A stretch of 64,000 nt of DNA from Synchiropus splendidus (lineage: Eukaryota; Chordata; Actinopteri; Syngnathiformes; Callionymidae), in assembly GCF_027744825.2 (NCBI RefSeq), contig NC_071336.1:21151501-21215500 (forward strand). Reading direction: 5' to 3'. The position numbers were made by a program, and so were the translations under genes. Below the pieces are notes generated by a model. It saw only the letters and a program-made list of their open reading frames with translations. It was not told the origin of the DNA and searched no databases. Numbering within the stretch: the stretch's first letter is position 1; every line of letters starts with the position of its first letter. Below are positions 51,093 to 63,905 of this stretch, piece by piece.

Positions 51093-54000
51093 TCAACCTG
51101 TAGGTGCTTTAATATTCACAGTGATCATAGTATATAGGCGTTCTTTGACTGTGTTCATCACCAAATATTCAAGGTTACTGATCCCATCCTGGTCCATGGT
51201 CCACAGAGTCTGTCTTAGTTTGTCAGGATTCTTCGGATTGCTTTCATTGTGCGGATCTCTGTTGTGTCTCACCATTTTGTATTTTCCAATCATCATGTTG
51301 GGTCGAGAGATAGACAGCTTTTTGAAGATGATCCTCTTATAGATGTCATCATCCTCACCTCCCCACCCCCAGTAGGTGTTCGAGAAGCCGTTAATCTTCA
51401 GGAATTGCTCTTTGGACAATGAAGACACCCCTCCGAAATAAGTGTTGTAGGGCAACCTGAAGTTGAATTTGTCCATAGCCACAGCCAGGTGTCTTGGTTC
51501 ATCATAACACCTGTAGAGGTTCCTGTCGTCGAGCGGTACCAGGTCCACATCCGAAAATACAAAGCAGTTATAGTCGTACTCCTTCAGAGCCTCCATGTAG
51601 CCGACGTTCATCAGCTTAGCTCTGTTGAAAATGCCTTCTCCAGCCTGGTGGATGACATAGACGCCATAGTCTATCTGCTGTCGCATCAGGATTGGATGGA
51701 GGTAGTAGAGCCAGTGAGCCAGGTGCTGCTCCCGATGACGGAACGGGATGACGATTGCCACCTATTGACATAATGCACTGGTTATTATTTCATTGTTTTT
51801 GTTATATTTCCATTGAAACACTCTCCAAACAGTATATTTTTTTGCTAGTACTAATAATATTTTCTGAAGATCAAAACATAAAATGTATGTACTTCAGGTT
51901 TCGGCCTAAAACTTAAATGGTTAGCCACTTATTCGCTCTTTGGTCGTGTTTCGATTTGACTCACAGGATCCTGTCAAGCTGTGTTAATGTTGTATTTAAC
52001 AAGTGACAAACCACAACTAAAAAAAATAGGTGAGAGTGCCTGCGGGGCGGAAATATGAACATGAATCTCAGATGAAAGAGAAATTCCCCTGGTTGGACTT
52101 GTCTCTTGTATAACATTTTGTTCAAGAAATTTAAAAAAAGAGTTGCTGTTTACGCACAAATTTATCACGGATTTGGCATTTTATTACATAGTAGCTTAAT
52201 ATACAAGTACAATTTCATTGTCATCAGACATTTTATCTATTTGTATTTCATTGTTTGTCAAGCAACCTAAAGAAAGATGACTGACTATCAGCTTTTTTGA
52301 CTGTGTACGTGTTATAAATCTTCCATTTAAATGGCACATCAAAGTTATTCAGATGGCAGCCTGCAATACCACCAAAATGTAATTCAACATTTCCTGCAAA
52401 ATAAAATCCATTCTATTTTTGCATGATTTCGATAACAGTACAGCAGACATAAATTCTAACTATCACATCATCTGTGGAGGAAATCAAAACAAAATTTTAT
52501 TTACAGATGTCTTGAGTTAAATTAATATTTTGGTGACATGCTAAATGCTATTTTTAGCCTCAGGATTTATCGACTAGTACATTATATCTCCATAAAAAAT
52601 GTTTTGCTGTTTCACATAGCAATGTCACTCGCGATAGATAAGCTGAAGACAAAGCAGGCCGTCTCTCTTCGCTCATCAGAGATTGACTTGGAGATCAGTG
52701 AATGTCAAGTTCATGACATGTTTTCAACAAATTATATGGTGCGCTGCCTCATGCGTCACAGAGGTAACTGCCAGTCTTGTGCCAAAAAGTGATGTCTGCC
52801 AAAAAGTGACTACGGTCTGTGGCATCTGTTTTTTGTTTTCATTTCTTTCTGCTTAGACACCCCAATAAATACTAAAAAAGCAGTATTCCTGAATTGAAAT
52901 GAAATGTCAGACAAGTGGTATCAGTCTGTCGTCTTGTTTTGACCCTGGCCTTTTGCTCCTTTCTTTTTCTGGAAGAAGAAGGCGACTTCTTTTGCTGAAA
53001 TATGGATACGTCCTCCATGTTTCTTCTCAAATGTTTTGGGCCCAGCGTAGCAACAATAACCAATAGCAGGTTTTGATTTTAGATAGATGCCATGTGACAG
53101 TGCAAAACGCGAAAGGCGGAGCAGTTTTGTGTCCCTCTTATTGCTGTGAAGCATCTACCCCAGTTCATGCATATGCAATTGTAAGATTTCAAACCAATAG
53201 AAATATTAGAAATGAATGGTTGTGGTAAATATTCATTTAAAAAAACTATATGTTAATGAACACAAAATACAGATTTTGATTTTGAACGGTTGAAAATGCA
53301 ACACAGCAATTTTAAGCAGAGTCGTGTGTGGACAGTGAAATTCTTGAGCTACAGTTGAGTGTATATGTTATTTAGTTTGAGGCAAGTTGGTAAACCAGTT
53401 TATTGGGGTTTCATTCATTTCAACCTCGGCCATGTTTGTTGGTTTGTTTTGTCATTTTATTTTGTCTCGTGATTTATTTTGTGCGTAATGAAGGTAGGTA
53501 GTTGCTTGTCCTACTTTTACATATTATTTTTACAAATTACATTTCTGCTTTTAGTGGAAACCGGAGGAGGATGATTTGTGTGTTTTGGCTCACACAGAAA
53601 TGAGCGTTCCAGATTTATCATCCAAGACTGAAAAGACTGACATCACAGTCTGCCTTGACTCGTTCAGTGAGGGAGTGCCTGCCACTAACACCTTCTATTT
53701 AGCTTTGCATTCTGTGACCTATAGGGTTCATTAAGCACAACTTTGTTCAAGGCTTATGTGTCCCTGTAAAATGTGCAGCAAACGGTTAAGAACAAATATG
53801 ACGTACAATTACACAGGTCATATGATCAAATTGTTAGCTGACGACAGAAATGCCATGTTTGTTTTTAGCACTAATAGACTGTCAACGTGGTGTGTACTTA
53901 GGATTGAGAGAACTGGTTTGAAAATGGTTCGCCGTTGTTCCCGAGGGCCTCTTCAAAATGTTTGAAAAAGCCTCTTGAATGGAGTTGATGACACGGTTTC

Positions 54001-55204
54001 AAGATAGTGTATATTCGGAATTAGTTTTAGGGTTTGATGGCGGAAAACAGGTCTCAGTTCATCAGTTGATGCAGATTTTTTTACAGTTAAGCTGACTTTT
54101 TCACGTTGAAGCCCTCAAACAGAGTATGGATTAACCGTCCAGTTTGGACTGGATTCCACGTTTATTCCAGAAGGCTTCTGGAATGAATATGATGGTCCTG
54201 AACTGCCATGGATGCTCTGTGTATGAGTAAGTTGGTACACATTTTAAGATAGTCCCACCATTGCATTGTTATAAGAGGGGTGTCCAACCTGTTCTGGAGG
54301 GCACCTAGCATCTCGCTACCACGTAACAATAGAATTGACTTTATAGTTTGAAGCATATTCACATAAGAGTTCTCTTATTCTGAAATTCTTATCATAAAAC
54401 CCTGCTAGTTTTGGCTAACACGACATACAAGCTTGTCAAAAATGTATCCGATGTCTTGTGTTTTTTGGTGTTCACTGGTGGACCACAATTTTATGACTGT
54501 TCAAGCTAAATGATGTGTGATGTAGGGCTACAAATGCACCTTGAGTCTGAGCTTCAACACATTTTAACATGTTCATGTTCCTCATGAGCTAAAATGGACT
54601 ATGTTTATCTGGTAGTTCACTCATTCATCTGTTAACCCACCTTCTGCCTAGGGGAGCAGTGTTCTGGCTTGTAACGTCCCCCTTCTTTCACTGCATCGCT
54701 GACATACTTTCCCATCTCTTCCAATACTCTTGGGACAGAAAAGTCCACAGCGATCGGTCCCACAAGACTTGGCGGGACGTCGGGACAAGGTGGTAGAGTT
54801 GGTTTGTTGACAGTTTTCTTTGTCTTCTGTTCCTTCTCCTTTGGCTCCTCTTGCTTCTCAGTCTGTTCCGTCAATGTCTCCTTCGGTTCCTTTTGCTCAT
54901 TGTTCTGCTCCTCTGGTTTCTCTTTTTCTTGCTTCACCTCCTGCTCTGGCTCCTGTGGTGGCTTCGCCTCCTCTTGCCCCTCGTGCTGTTGCTTCTCCTT
55001 CTCCTTCTCCTTCTCCTTCTCTTCTTTATCTTTTGCCCACATCCGATTCAGGCGTTCACCAATGATCTGAGAGAGCTTGTCGTATCCTTCCCTTGCAACA
55101 TGTTTGTTCGATAAAGAGCTGTCATTGCTAAAGTACAAGACCACTATGTAGCACCCTAAACATATCAAGGTAAAAAGTGATAATACTTTAAAACTCTTCT
55201 TCAT
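51093..55204 (-). CDS. b4galt1-like: Beta-1,4-galactosyltransferase 1-like, type II Golgi enzyme
   Basis: The family transfers galactose from UDP-galactose to N-acetylglucosamine ends of glycans in the Golgi. Two exons, 54641-55204 and 51093-51761, join in phase 0 to give 410 residues. ATG 55204 starts MKKSF, followed by a signal anchor at about 7-23 (VLSLFTLICLGCYIVVLYF). A stem of about 90 residues is rich in Lys, Glu, Gln and Pro. The catalytic domain has FNRAK (233-237), the Mn-binding DVD (259-261), LPYNTYFGG with the tyrosine that sets galactose-donor specificity (Y296), WGWGGEDDD (319-327) and the metal-ligand His in MVRHNRD (354). The disulfide cysteines around LPPC and YRC are kept. 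It looks active. Mammalian B4GALT1 has its catalytic domain split over several exons; here it is one exon, so introns appear to have been lost. The B4GALT1/2 subgroup fits best, but the exact orthologue is uncertain. Confidence 0.92.
54811..55032 (-). repeat. b4galt1-like: Low-complexity K/E-coding tract in galactosyltransferase stem
   Basis: The coding strand is a purine-rich array of AAG, GAG and GAA codons, including a near-perfect GAGAAG hexamer array that encodes alternating Lys-Glu (54999-55022). It extends the stem with charged, probably disordered or helical sequence. Such arrays expand and contract by slippage. Confidence 0.85.
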
Positions 55205-57694
55205 GCTTCCTCCCTGCCTGTGGCTCGACTGCACGCTGTAATTCAGCCGCCCCGATGAAACTCTGCCGTCTGCATTACTCTTTGCAAGTCAAACGTGTTT
55301 GGATACTCAAGAGCAAGCAAACAGGTTTTTCTATTACCCGCTTCCTCATTCGTGTCAGCTGATCAGGTCCAACCTCACACCCGCGGTTAATAATTGATGG
55401 CAGGTAAAGGCTGTACTGATGCATGTTTTGGTTACCACCGAGTCAGAACAACCAGCTGATTCTTTTTGCTCTAAATTCATTACTTCATAAAAATTCACAT
55501 GACCACGATGAAAGCTGCGATCTGAATTTTAGCAGACTTGCCCACTCCACTCTGAGCAACAGTATTGTTTGGAATAGTCCGCAATAATTCTGTCATCACC
55601 TGGTTGAACTGAACATGGCTCGCGGAACTCGTATAACACACTTAAAAAAACAAAACAAAACAAAAAAAAAAACGACCGTCACACCCTCTATTGTTGCCTT
55701 GTAAATACCCGGTGGATTTAATTTCCAGTCACGTGAGCTAAAGTTCGATTTGCACAACCCCATAGGTAGCAGCTGTATTAATCTTGCATGTCGATGTTAA
55801 TCTTGGCGCACTGAAATTTGATGAAGGTTTATCTCAAGTTACAAGTCCGAGTGTGAAACCAGTTGGCCTCTTTGTTCCCTTAATTCAAGTCAACAACCTA
55901 CAGTCAGCAGCGACAAAACTATTATCTGTGACGTTGAAAAAATACTTTTCAATACCAGAGTTGCTTTAAATCTAATCATAGTTAAATTGAGTGTATTTTT
56001 TTATTATTATAAATGTATTCTTGAAGCACTTAATAGTTTGATATGATTGTTTTAGCACTCATATTTTGAGAATGAACTCATATAGTAGTTGGATACTCTC
56101 GGTGGAGGGGGTTAAGCAACATGATATTCAGACATTTACTCTACCTGAGTTACTTTTTTTCATCTTTTTATTGATGCATTTTGCCGATGAATATGGTGGA
56201 ACTCCCGGCCAAGTGAGGTGACCCGTTAATTAGACACGTCGAGAAGTCAAAGCAAGCTTTTCAGGTTTGAGCTATTTTGCATTACATTGCTTACTTGCTC
56301 CTTTCAGTCAAACGACCAACCTTCACTTTTGTCTGTGAAACAGAAGGAACGCACAGTATGATGACTCACTGTCACCGACCTACCCCACCTTACTGGCTGA
56401 CTGTCTTCATTTACGTTCCATAAACCTCTCAAAACCCCAAAGAAAACAAAGTAAACATAAAGGAATATATTTTGGTCAATGTCTGATTTCTTTATCCAGA
56501 AAGATTTTCCTGTTCAGTAAACTTCTCATGTCCACTGTCTTTAATAATTTCGGTGCTAACAATAACAATTTAAAAATTGCATTGCTAAAACCCAAATTCC
56601 TAAAATCTAATTCTCGACAGTCCAGTTTATGATAAATTAAATACCGGAATATTGGTTGCATCAACAACCAATGGTCGCCATCTAGTGGAGACATAAATGA
56701 CAACATTTGAATTTCAGAAAGACATTTTGGCTGAATATTTTTGAACGTTTGGTGTGTGGATCAGGATAAATTAATTTTGACATCATGGACACTGTATGGT
56801 TATCAATATTCCTGACGCTAAAAAAATGCTATGTAAATAGGTTAGTATGGTCACAGAGTAGTAGTAGTAGTAAAAGGGTGTGTGAGCTCACGCTATCACA
56901 CTATTGATGTGGATGTTTCTTTATTGTTCTTTATTCAAGTCTGTTAATGTCGCTAGTTTGAGAAATAGAAACTAGTGTCTTCATTCTTCTCAATGGAAAA
57001 CAACCAGAAGGATGGGAGGAGATATTAGGAGTTTGGATCACACTGAAACGATGCCTGATACCATCCAAAAAACCCGATGTCTTTTCAGATTGTTGTCCAC
57101 ATACTGACGGCCTAAATGGTCTCTAAACCTGTACTTGCTGTGAATGGAGAATTCTTTCTTATTATTTCTGACTTCATATTTTCCTTCAACAAAATAACAT
57201 GATATGGATAACGTCTTTCTAAACTAATCTGAATGGCATATGGTTTCCCTTGAATCCCAGCCAGAATTGCTCCACCCACACCTGCATAACAGGCTCATCC
57301 AGTTTGGACATACCATGTATGGCGAGCCATAGATCACATCATTTGTCAGATCTGAGAAGCTGATGTGCCTCACACTGGAGGTGACTATATGAGCGCACCT
57401 TGCCATGGTTTCAGTACTTTTTCATTTAATTGCCCATTTTCAGTTTTCTCTTGTTACTTGTTGAAGCTTTTTGTTCAAGCACAATTGTTATGAGGAGTTC
57501 TTGGCCTTCAAAGTCTGCCTTTTTTGCGATTGTGTGTTCTTCTTGCGATGTTTGTTTGTCCATTGAGATGTGTGTTTAAGGTCTCGTATTGGGCTGTGTA
57601 CTGTCGGTGACGACACATCTCCCCACGAGAATAAACAAATAAATAAAAATCAATGTTGCTTTTCCATGTTTGTCCATAGCTGTTATGCAACCTT

Positions 57695-58150
57695 CACCTT
57701 CTTCTACCGCTTATCCGGGGTCGGGTTGCGGAGGCAGTATACGGGGCAAGGAAGCCCAAACTTCCAGATCCGCACAAACCTCCTCCAGCTCATTCCGGGG
57801 GATCCCGAGGCGTTCCCAGGCCAGACCGGAGACATAATCTCTCCAGCGAGTCCTGGGTCTTCCCCGGGGTCTCCTCCCTGTAGAACATGCCCACGAACAC
57901 CTCCCCAGGGAGGCGTCCAGGGAGCGTCCGGATCAGATGCCCGAGCCACCTCAACTGGTTCCTCTCGATGTGGAGGAGCAGCGGCTCTACCCCGAGCTCC
58001 TCCCGGATGACCGAACTCCTCACCCTATCTCTAAGGATGCGCCCAGCCACCCTGCGGAGGAAACTCATCTCAGCCGCTTGTATCCGCGATCTCATCCTTT
58101 CAGTCATTACCCAAAGCTTGTGACCATAGGTGAGGGTGGGAACCTAGATC
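57695..58150 (-). mobile_element. Non-LTR retrotransposon fragment, reverse-transcriptase C terminus
   Basis: On the minus strand the fragment encodes a stretch beginning MTERMRSRIQAAEMSFLRRV, then LRWLGHLIRTLPGRLPGEVF, and in a shifted frame a tryptophan-rich end. It finishes with ACCCCGGATAAGCGGTAGAAG, the characteristic 3' end of a widespread fish LINE. It is 5' truncated, as expected from target-primed reverse transcription, and carries at least one frameshift near 57.8-57.95 kb. It is the best preserved of three copies in the window. Confidence 0.85.
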
Positions 58151-60284
58151 GATCGGTTATGCAACCTGTTTTAATAAAATGTACGTACAAAAATAGGAGG
58201 TCATACAAATGCCAAATGTAACGTGAGAGAGGAGTTTGAAATAAACATTCAACAGCGGGCTGCAAACCATTGCACTGAACCCCCAATCTGTCATAAGAAA
58301 TCATGGTTGTCAGTCACAACCAGTGCTGATTATTGATACAGTACAATGATGTTGTATTGAGAGCTACTGTAGCAGAGTCAGAGCCCTCTTTTCCTATCAT
58401 TTGTGATGTAAATAAAGTTCATTCATGGGCACCAAGGTAGCAGATCTTCAAAAACAACAACCACCTTCATTGGTTGAATTGAATTTAACATGATAAAAGA
58501 ATAAAGCAAAAAACAAACCAAAAAAAAAGCTGCTGTGGTCTTGAAAAAAACAAAACAAAACAAAAAAACATCCAGAGTCCTGCCTGGCAGAGATCGTGTT
58601 TAAACGCTGATTCTGAGACAAGAGCATGACCTTGGAAATGTGGTTTTGAGAGCCAAGCCGTGGGTCTCATGGGTGGGACATGACCCCACATCACAATGTA
58701 AATTAGTCAAATCAATCAAAGGGAACATAACTATTGTATGTGATAGTGTTCAGAAACAGAGGAAAGATGTTGGGAATGAGAGCATTAGAGAACGTGATGC
58801 TGTCATTCTTGCTCACACCTGAATACACTCTCAATCCCCTGGCAATGTTGTGGTAAAGCACGGCAGAGCAGACTCCTCTGGACACTGTCTGATGTGCACA
58901 TGAGAAGGTGTCAGAGGAGGTTCAGAAGCTGCAGCCAAAATCGGCAAATAGGCATCTAATTTAGCCACTAGAGGGCAGTGATTCACCATCAATGCAGGCA
59001 GAGCCACCCACTTTTTCATTGGTCTGAACCTCCACAGGGATTTGGCAGTGCTACAGTGGGATTTTGTTCTCAACACATATGCACACATGTACATGCTTGA
59101 TCAACAGCACAACTAAGGGCCTGTGCATGAAACTGCCTTCACACAGTTATAGCCAACATGCAAAAGTTCAGTTTAACCACACGCTTTCAGTAAATAGGCT
59201 TCAAGAAATATGATATGAAGCCCGCTGAAGATTAAATCCAGCGTCGGTCTGACAATTTTAATATAACGTCTTTACACCACCAACCTTCGTCTATTTTTGC
59301 CCAAGTTTTGAAACAAGATTGATGTCGACTGAGAGACATTTGCAACCATAGAAGTTGGCCTGTTCGATGGACTTTGAACCCAAACTGAGCCTGCAGGAAT
59401 AGTAAACCCCCACGGAGTTAGCCACATAAGTCTCTCTTGGCTACGTGCATCATGGGTGGGTCTGCCTTTTCAGATCCATATTTGTCCCAGTTTGCATACT
59501 TGTGGCGCCAATGTAGCATTTATGCAAAATCTGTATAATTTCATAATTAAACAGATGAGAAAAAGAATGCTGAAACGGCTTTTTGCAGAATGTTTTTGAA
59601 CAACTTGTGGGTTTTATCAAGCTTCTGTAGTTCAGGACATGATTGTGTGGGAAAGTCATTACACTCCGAGAGGTTCTATTCCCACGTTAAATTCCCATTC
59701 TGAGCCTTCCCACCCTGCACTGGGCGACAGAAGTTATACATGTATCAGGTACTTCTGGACTTCCAGTTCCCATGTCCAGCTCAGACTCAAAGACCACAGT
59801 ATAATTCAGGGATGTATCTGTCTGACTGTTATGTGTCACAACAACATATGTGTGATGACTTACATGCAAATGAGTCGGATCTAGGGTGTCCATGTGAGGC
59901 ACCAAAATCAAAAAGGTAAAAAATAAAACAAAAATATCCTGCTTTTTGATATCGGGATGCAGCTTCCTGCTACAAACGGTGCCAGAAGTGGGATGAAAAC
60001 TCTAAATTCATAAGACTGGATCCAGTGTGTTTGAGCTCATAGTAAGTCCATTTGGAAGGATGTGGTGGAGCACAAGGGTGAGGTGGATGTTTGATGGGTA
60101 CGTGAGAAATGTGCTAGACAAAGGGTGAGTCAGGATGATCTCATACGAACAGCAACCAATTGAGAACCTACAGATAATAATAACTAGTTTCCTACTTCAG
60201 GGAAAAGCAACCACCCTACTCCACATCTGTGGTGGATGACATCATCTTCCAGACCCATCCAGATTGTTCATCCATCCTTCCGTC

Positions 60285-60450
60285 CATCCATCCATTTTGT
60301 CACCCAGCTACTTGGGGTGAGAGGTGGGGTTGCACCTTGAACAGGTCGCCTGCCTATTGCTGGACACATATGAACAGACAATGAACAATTCACTCGCACC
60401 TGGTTGCAGGTCCACTACGGACGTTGCCTCAAGCTGAAGTCAAACCCTCA
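60285..60450. mobile_element. Degenerate retrotransposon tail
   Basis: CCATCCATCCATTTTGTCACCC, GGGGTGAGAGGTGGGGTTGCACC and GAACAGGTCGCCTGCCTATTGC resemble the 3' untranslated tail of teleost LINEs, in which a 'gacaggtcgccagtctatcg' motif follows a CCATCCAT run. It has no coding content. The family name is uncertain. Confidence 0.5.
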
Positions 60451-61003
60451 ACCTTCCATTTATACATTAATGACAAAAACAAAAATAAAATAAAAATAAA
60501 TAAAATGGAACTGGCTGGTCCTCATACAAATAAGATATTCTGTTTTAATTTTAATATTTAAATTTGATAAGGACAATTTTCACTCGAGTCAAGGGCACAG
60601 ATACAGTCACACACGTAAACACAAACGTCTTGAAATGATCTGGGAACTCAGCAGTTTGGTGAAACATAATGCCCTGTTCGTGGCGTATGTGTGTCTGCCT
60701 GAGAGTGTGTGTGTGTGTGGTTTTGAGTGGACTCGCTGTGAGCACTGATTCGCAGTCAGAGAGGCTCTGACTACTACATGCTGAACCGTAGGGAAGAAAA
60801 CACACGTATAAAATTGCATCTGTCATGTGCACATCATGCGAACCTCACTCCACCTGGTTTTCATCGACTAGCTTTAAGTATCCATGTATTCAAAGACTTC
60901 TTTTTTTACAGCTGGAACTAAATAAGTGTGGAATAATCAATAGTGTGCGATCACAAAGATTTAACCAGTAGATAAACAGGATAATTATAATTAAATCTAC
61001 CTA

Positions 61004-61045
<42 letters not shown>
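61004..61045. repeat. (CTGT)n microsatellite
   Basis: About ten perfect CTGT/TCTG tetranucleotide units in a row lie in otherwise AT-rich non-coding DNA. Confidence 0.95.
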
Positions 61046-63859
61046 ATACGCAGAAATTAAACTGCGAGAAAATCCAACAATATTTTAGAGACAAATGTCT
61101 GTTTTTTCATCCCACTTACTGTGGACCAAGTCTGGGGACGATTTCTTGAGTCAAGCTGAGTGGCGTCATTTTGCTGACCACGCTACTTGTTTGTGCTGGT
61201 ATAGGTAGGACTCTAACCAAAGACGAGGTCATTCTCCGATCTAAGTAAGATAATAATAATTAGGGACAACACTAAATCTATAAAATCTCGAGAGACAACT
61301 TGGGTGAAAAACACAATGGTCTTCTCAATGGTAAGTCATTTTGATGCAAGCGTTTAGGTCGTTGCCTTCTGACAGAAATAATTATAGGAGTTTTTCCCAA
61401 AGCTCAGAAGTCACGGTGGACTGTGCTAGGAGCGTTTTTGTTTGCTGCCCTTGATGGATTATGACCAACACAACAGACCTGGACCCATTTGCTGCCAGCA
61501 GCTTTTGCCCCCAGCAGAATTGGTAAGACATATTTGGCTTGGCGTCTTGTTCGCTAGTGAGGAAACTGCAATGCAATGCAATGCTTGACCTTCTTCTTGA
61601 GTCAGTTAGAAAAAGTGTAATCTTTGCAAAAATGTCTGTCCATTCTCTGTCAAATATCACTGTCCAACATATACTTTAACCATAGTATTAGTTTTGTAAT
61701 AGCATTTGTAGTCAAATGCAAGTGAGTTTAAAGGACAGCAGGTGGCAGAAGTTCAGAAGTTCCAGCTCAACAGCTGAAACTGACTCTGTCTTTAGGGTGG
61801 CCATCTTCAGGTTCCAAAATGCATTCGTCGGTTCATTGTCCCATTATCAACCTTAGCTGAATGTGTCACTGAATTTCATTCATCCTTTATTTCTCCAACA
61901 TCCTTGGGGAAAAAAAAAGCAATTATGATTTAAGTTGTAGTCTGACAACCAAGCAAGCAAACTTAATCGCTTTGCGTTAATTCAAAATGACAGTTTTGTT
62001 TCATAACCGAGAGTAATACGGCAAAAGATTGACCTTCGCTCCCGTCCTTAACACAAAATGACAATTTTGAGTAGCTAAATTTGTTTTATTGACGTGTGTT
62101 GATGACGAGATCAGTCACCTTGAGAGTTCAGAAATGACTTCCTGACAAACAAAAGTAACCTTCCTAGGGGTTTTTAAGCGACGTCCAGCTGGGAAGAGAG
62201 AGAAACCCTTGCCAGGACCAAAAAAGTTGATAATATTGTTGTGATTTGTACCAGAAATAGAGTGAATTTAGATTAAACATTGCTACTTCTTACTGAAAAC
62301 ATAACAGCAAGAAGTGGAGTGTTGAATGTGGAAAACTTTCCTATTTCAGTGCTGTCAACTGTTGGAAAGGCCAATTGCGCCTTTTAACCCATCTGTCTTT
62401 TAATTGAGGGGGAAAACTGTTTTCCATTGGAATTCCATCTATGAATTATTGCAGGGTGGAAGACAGAACTTATTCTCCAGAGGTCTCTTACCTCCATGAC
62501 TCCTCCTCTTTCTCCACGCTTGTTCCTCTTCTCCCCTTCCCCACCTCCTTTGCTCTTGACATGTGTCACATTTTTGCTCCTGCTCTCGAGGGATAAATGC
62601 CAGATTACATGGTGTAGTATTTTTATCCGTAGTACATTAACCGTCGGAGCTTACACCATCAAAGCTTGGAGATCAACACACACATACACACTGAGTCTCA
62701 TATCAGGACTGAAACTGAGTGTGCTAAGTGCCTGCTTTGATGTCTCCCTCCCTCCTTTTCCTAATTACCCTGGTGGCACACAGGCATGCAAATACACACA
62801 CACACACAGTACACAATGCACTGATATGCCAGCGCGCACTCTGACGTGCACAAAAAGAATGCATCCTGGGAATTGAGGAGATCTAAATCCATGAAGAAAC
62901 GGTGAATCGGGTGTCAAGCGTTCATCTGCGGGAGTTCGAACAAAAGCAGCTGGCGAGGCGGAAGATTGCGTGTGACTTATTTTATGAGAATTACGGAGAC
63001 TGCTTCAAATAAATATGCAGAAAATCTTAAGATGATTGCACTTCCTGGTCATTGATAGTGTTGACTTTCTCTCTGCTAAATGATCGACGTGAACAAACTT
63101 GCTTACCTGTGTCAATCATCTCGTACTGAGAAGATGGCGATTACTTTCAGATGAGGACAGGACGTGGCAGAATTAAGCCTGTACATATATGTTGCATCTA
63201 TTTACAGTTTAGAAATGGTGTCTTGGCTCCATCTACACCAACTGAGTCGTAGCAGTGAGACTGGTCATCCTATTTCTCAGTGGTAGTTTTTGAGAAATGT
63301 GAAGGCACCTTGAAAATACTTCATGGTACATTAAGACCTTTGGAAAATATTGTCTTTTCACTTTAAAACTGTAAGACAATTCGGTGCAAACATTTACATT
63401 GCTTCAGTTGTTAAAATGATCTGGATATACCTGCTTGTGCATCATTTTATTTTACTTTTGGGGAATTTCCAGACAAGTCTTCATAACTAGCTCTATAATT
63501 GTTAACATTGTTTGCGTACTCAAATTTTCATTCACTTCATTTTACGCCAACTGTTGAACAACGAGGTAAACCTTGATGCACTATGAGCATATATAAAAGT
63601 TTGAAGTGAAACATTTTAGCTGTTAGTATTTGGTGTGACGGGTCAGACAAGGAACACTCCATCTTTCTGCTGCGAAGGAGTTTGTTCAAGCTGGAGTTGC
63701 ATCAGAATTAAAAACAACTTGAAAGTATGCTTTTGACCTGCTAATTCGACCCGACAGTGAGTGTGTGTAGGGGGATGTACATGACAAGTATGCACTAACT
63801 TTCCGCACCAAGTGAGAGCTGGTGCATAGAACTGCAGTTTATGGAATGTGACCGAGACG

Positions 63860-63905
63860 ATCCGCACGTTGGTCGCCAACCTTTTCTATCTGGAGATCTA
63901 CTTTT
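63860..63905. mobile_element. Short hAT-terminus-like fragment at window edge
   Basis: GTTGGTCGCCAACCTTTTC followed by GGAGATCTACTTT resembles the terminal repeat of hAT-like elements ('tggtcgccaacctttt...gagatct'). Only one end is in the window, so this is a weak call. Confidence 0.3.

Noticed and set aside
52538..52792. 84-codon plus-strand open frame with Cys/His near its end
   Set aside because: It lies in the intron between the two galactosyltransferase exons on the opposite strand; the Cys/His spacing does not fit a known zinc finger.
54804..55114. Plus-strand open frames of 81-88 codons rich in Ser, Phe, Leu and Cys
   Set aside because: They are antisense readings of the Lys/Glu-rich stem exon of the galactosyltransferase; purine-rich coding strands leave the opposite strand free of stops.
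57570..58010. Plus-strand 146-codon open frame rich in Pro, Gly and Arg
   Set aside because: It is the antisense of the retrotransposon reverse-transcriptase fragment.
62384..62876. 126-codon plus-strand open frame beginning with Pro/Ser-rich sequence
   Set aside because: It is driven by pyrimidine-rich and CA-repeat sequence, with no domain and no supporting signals.
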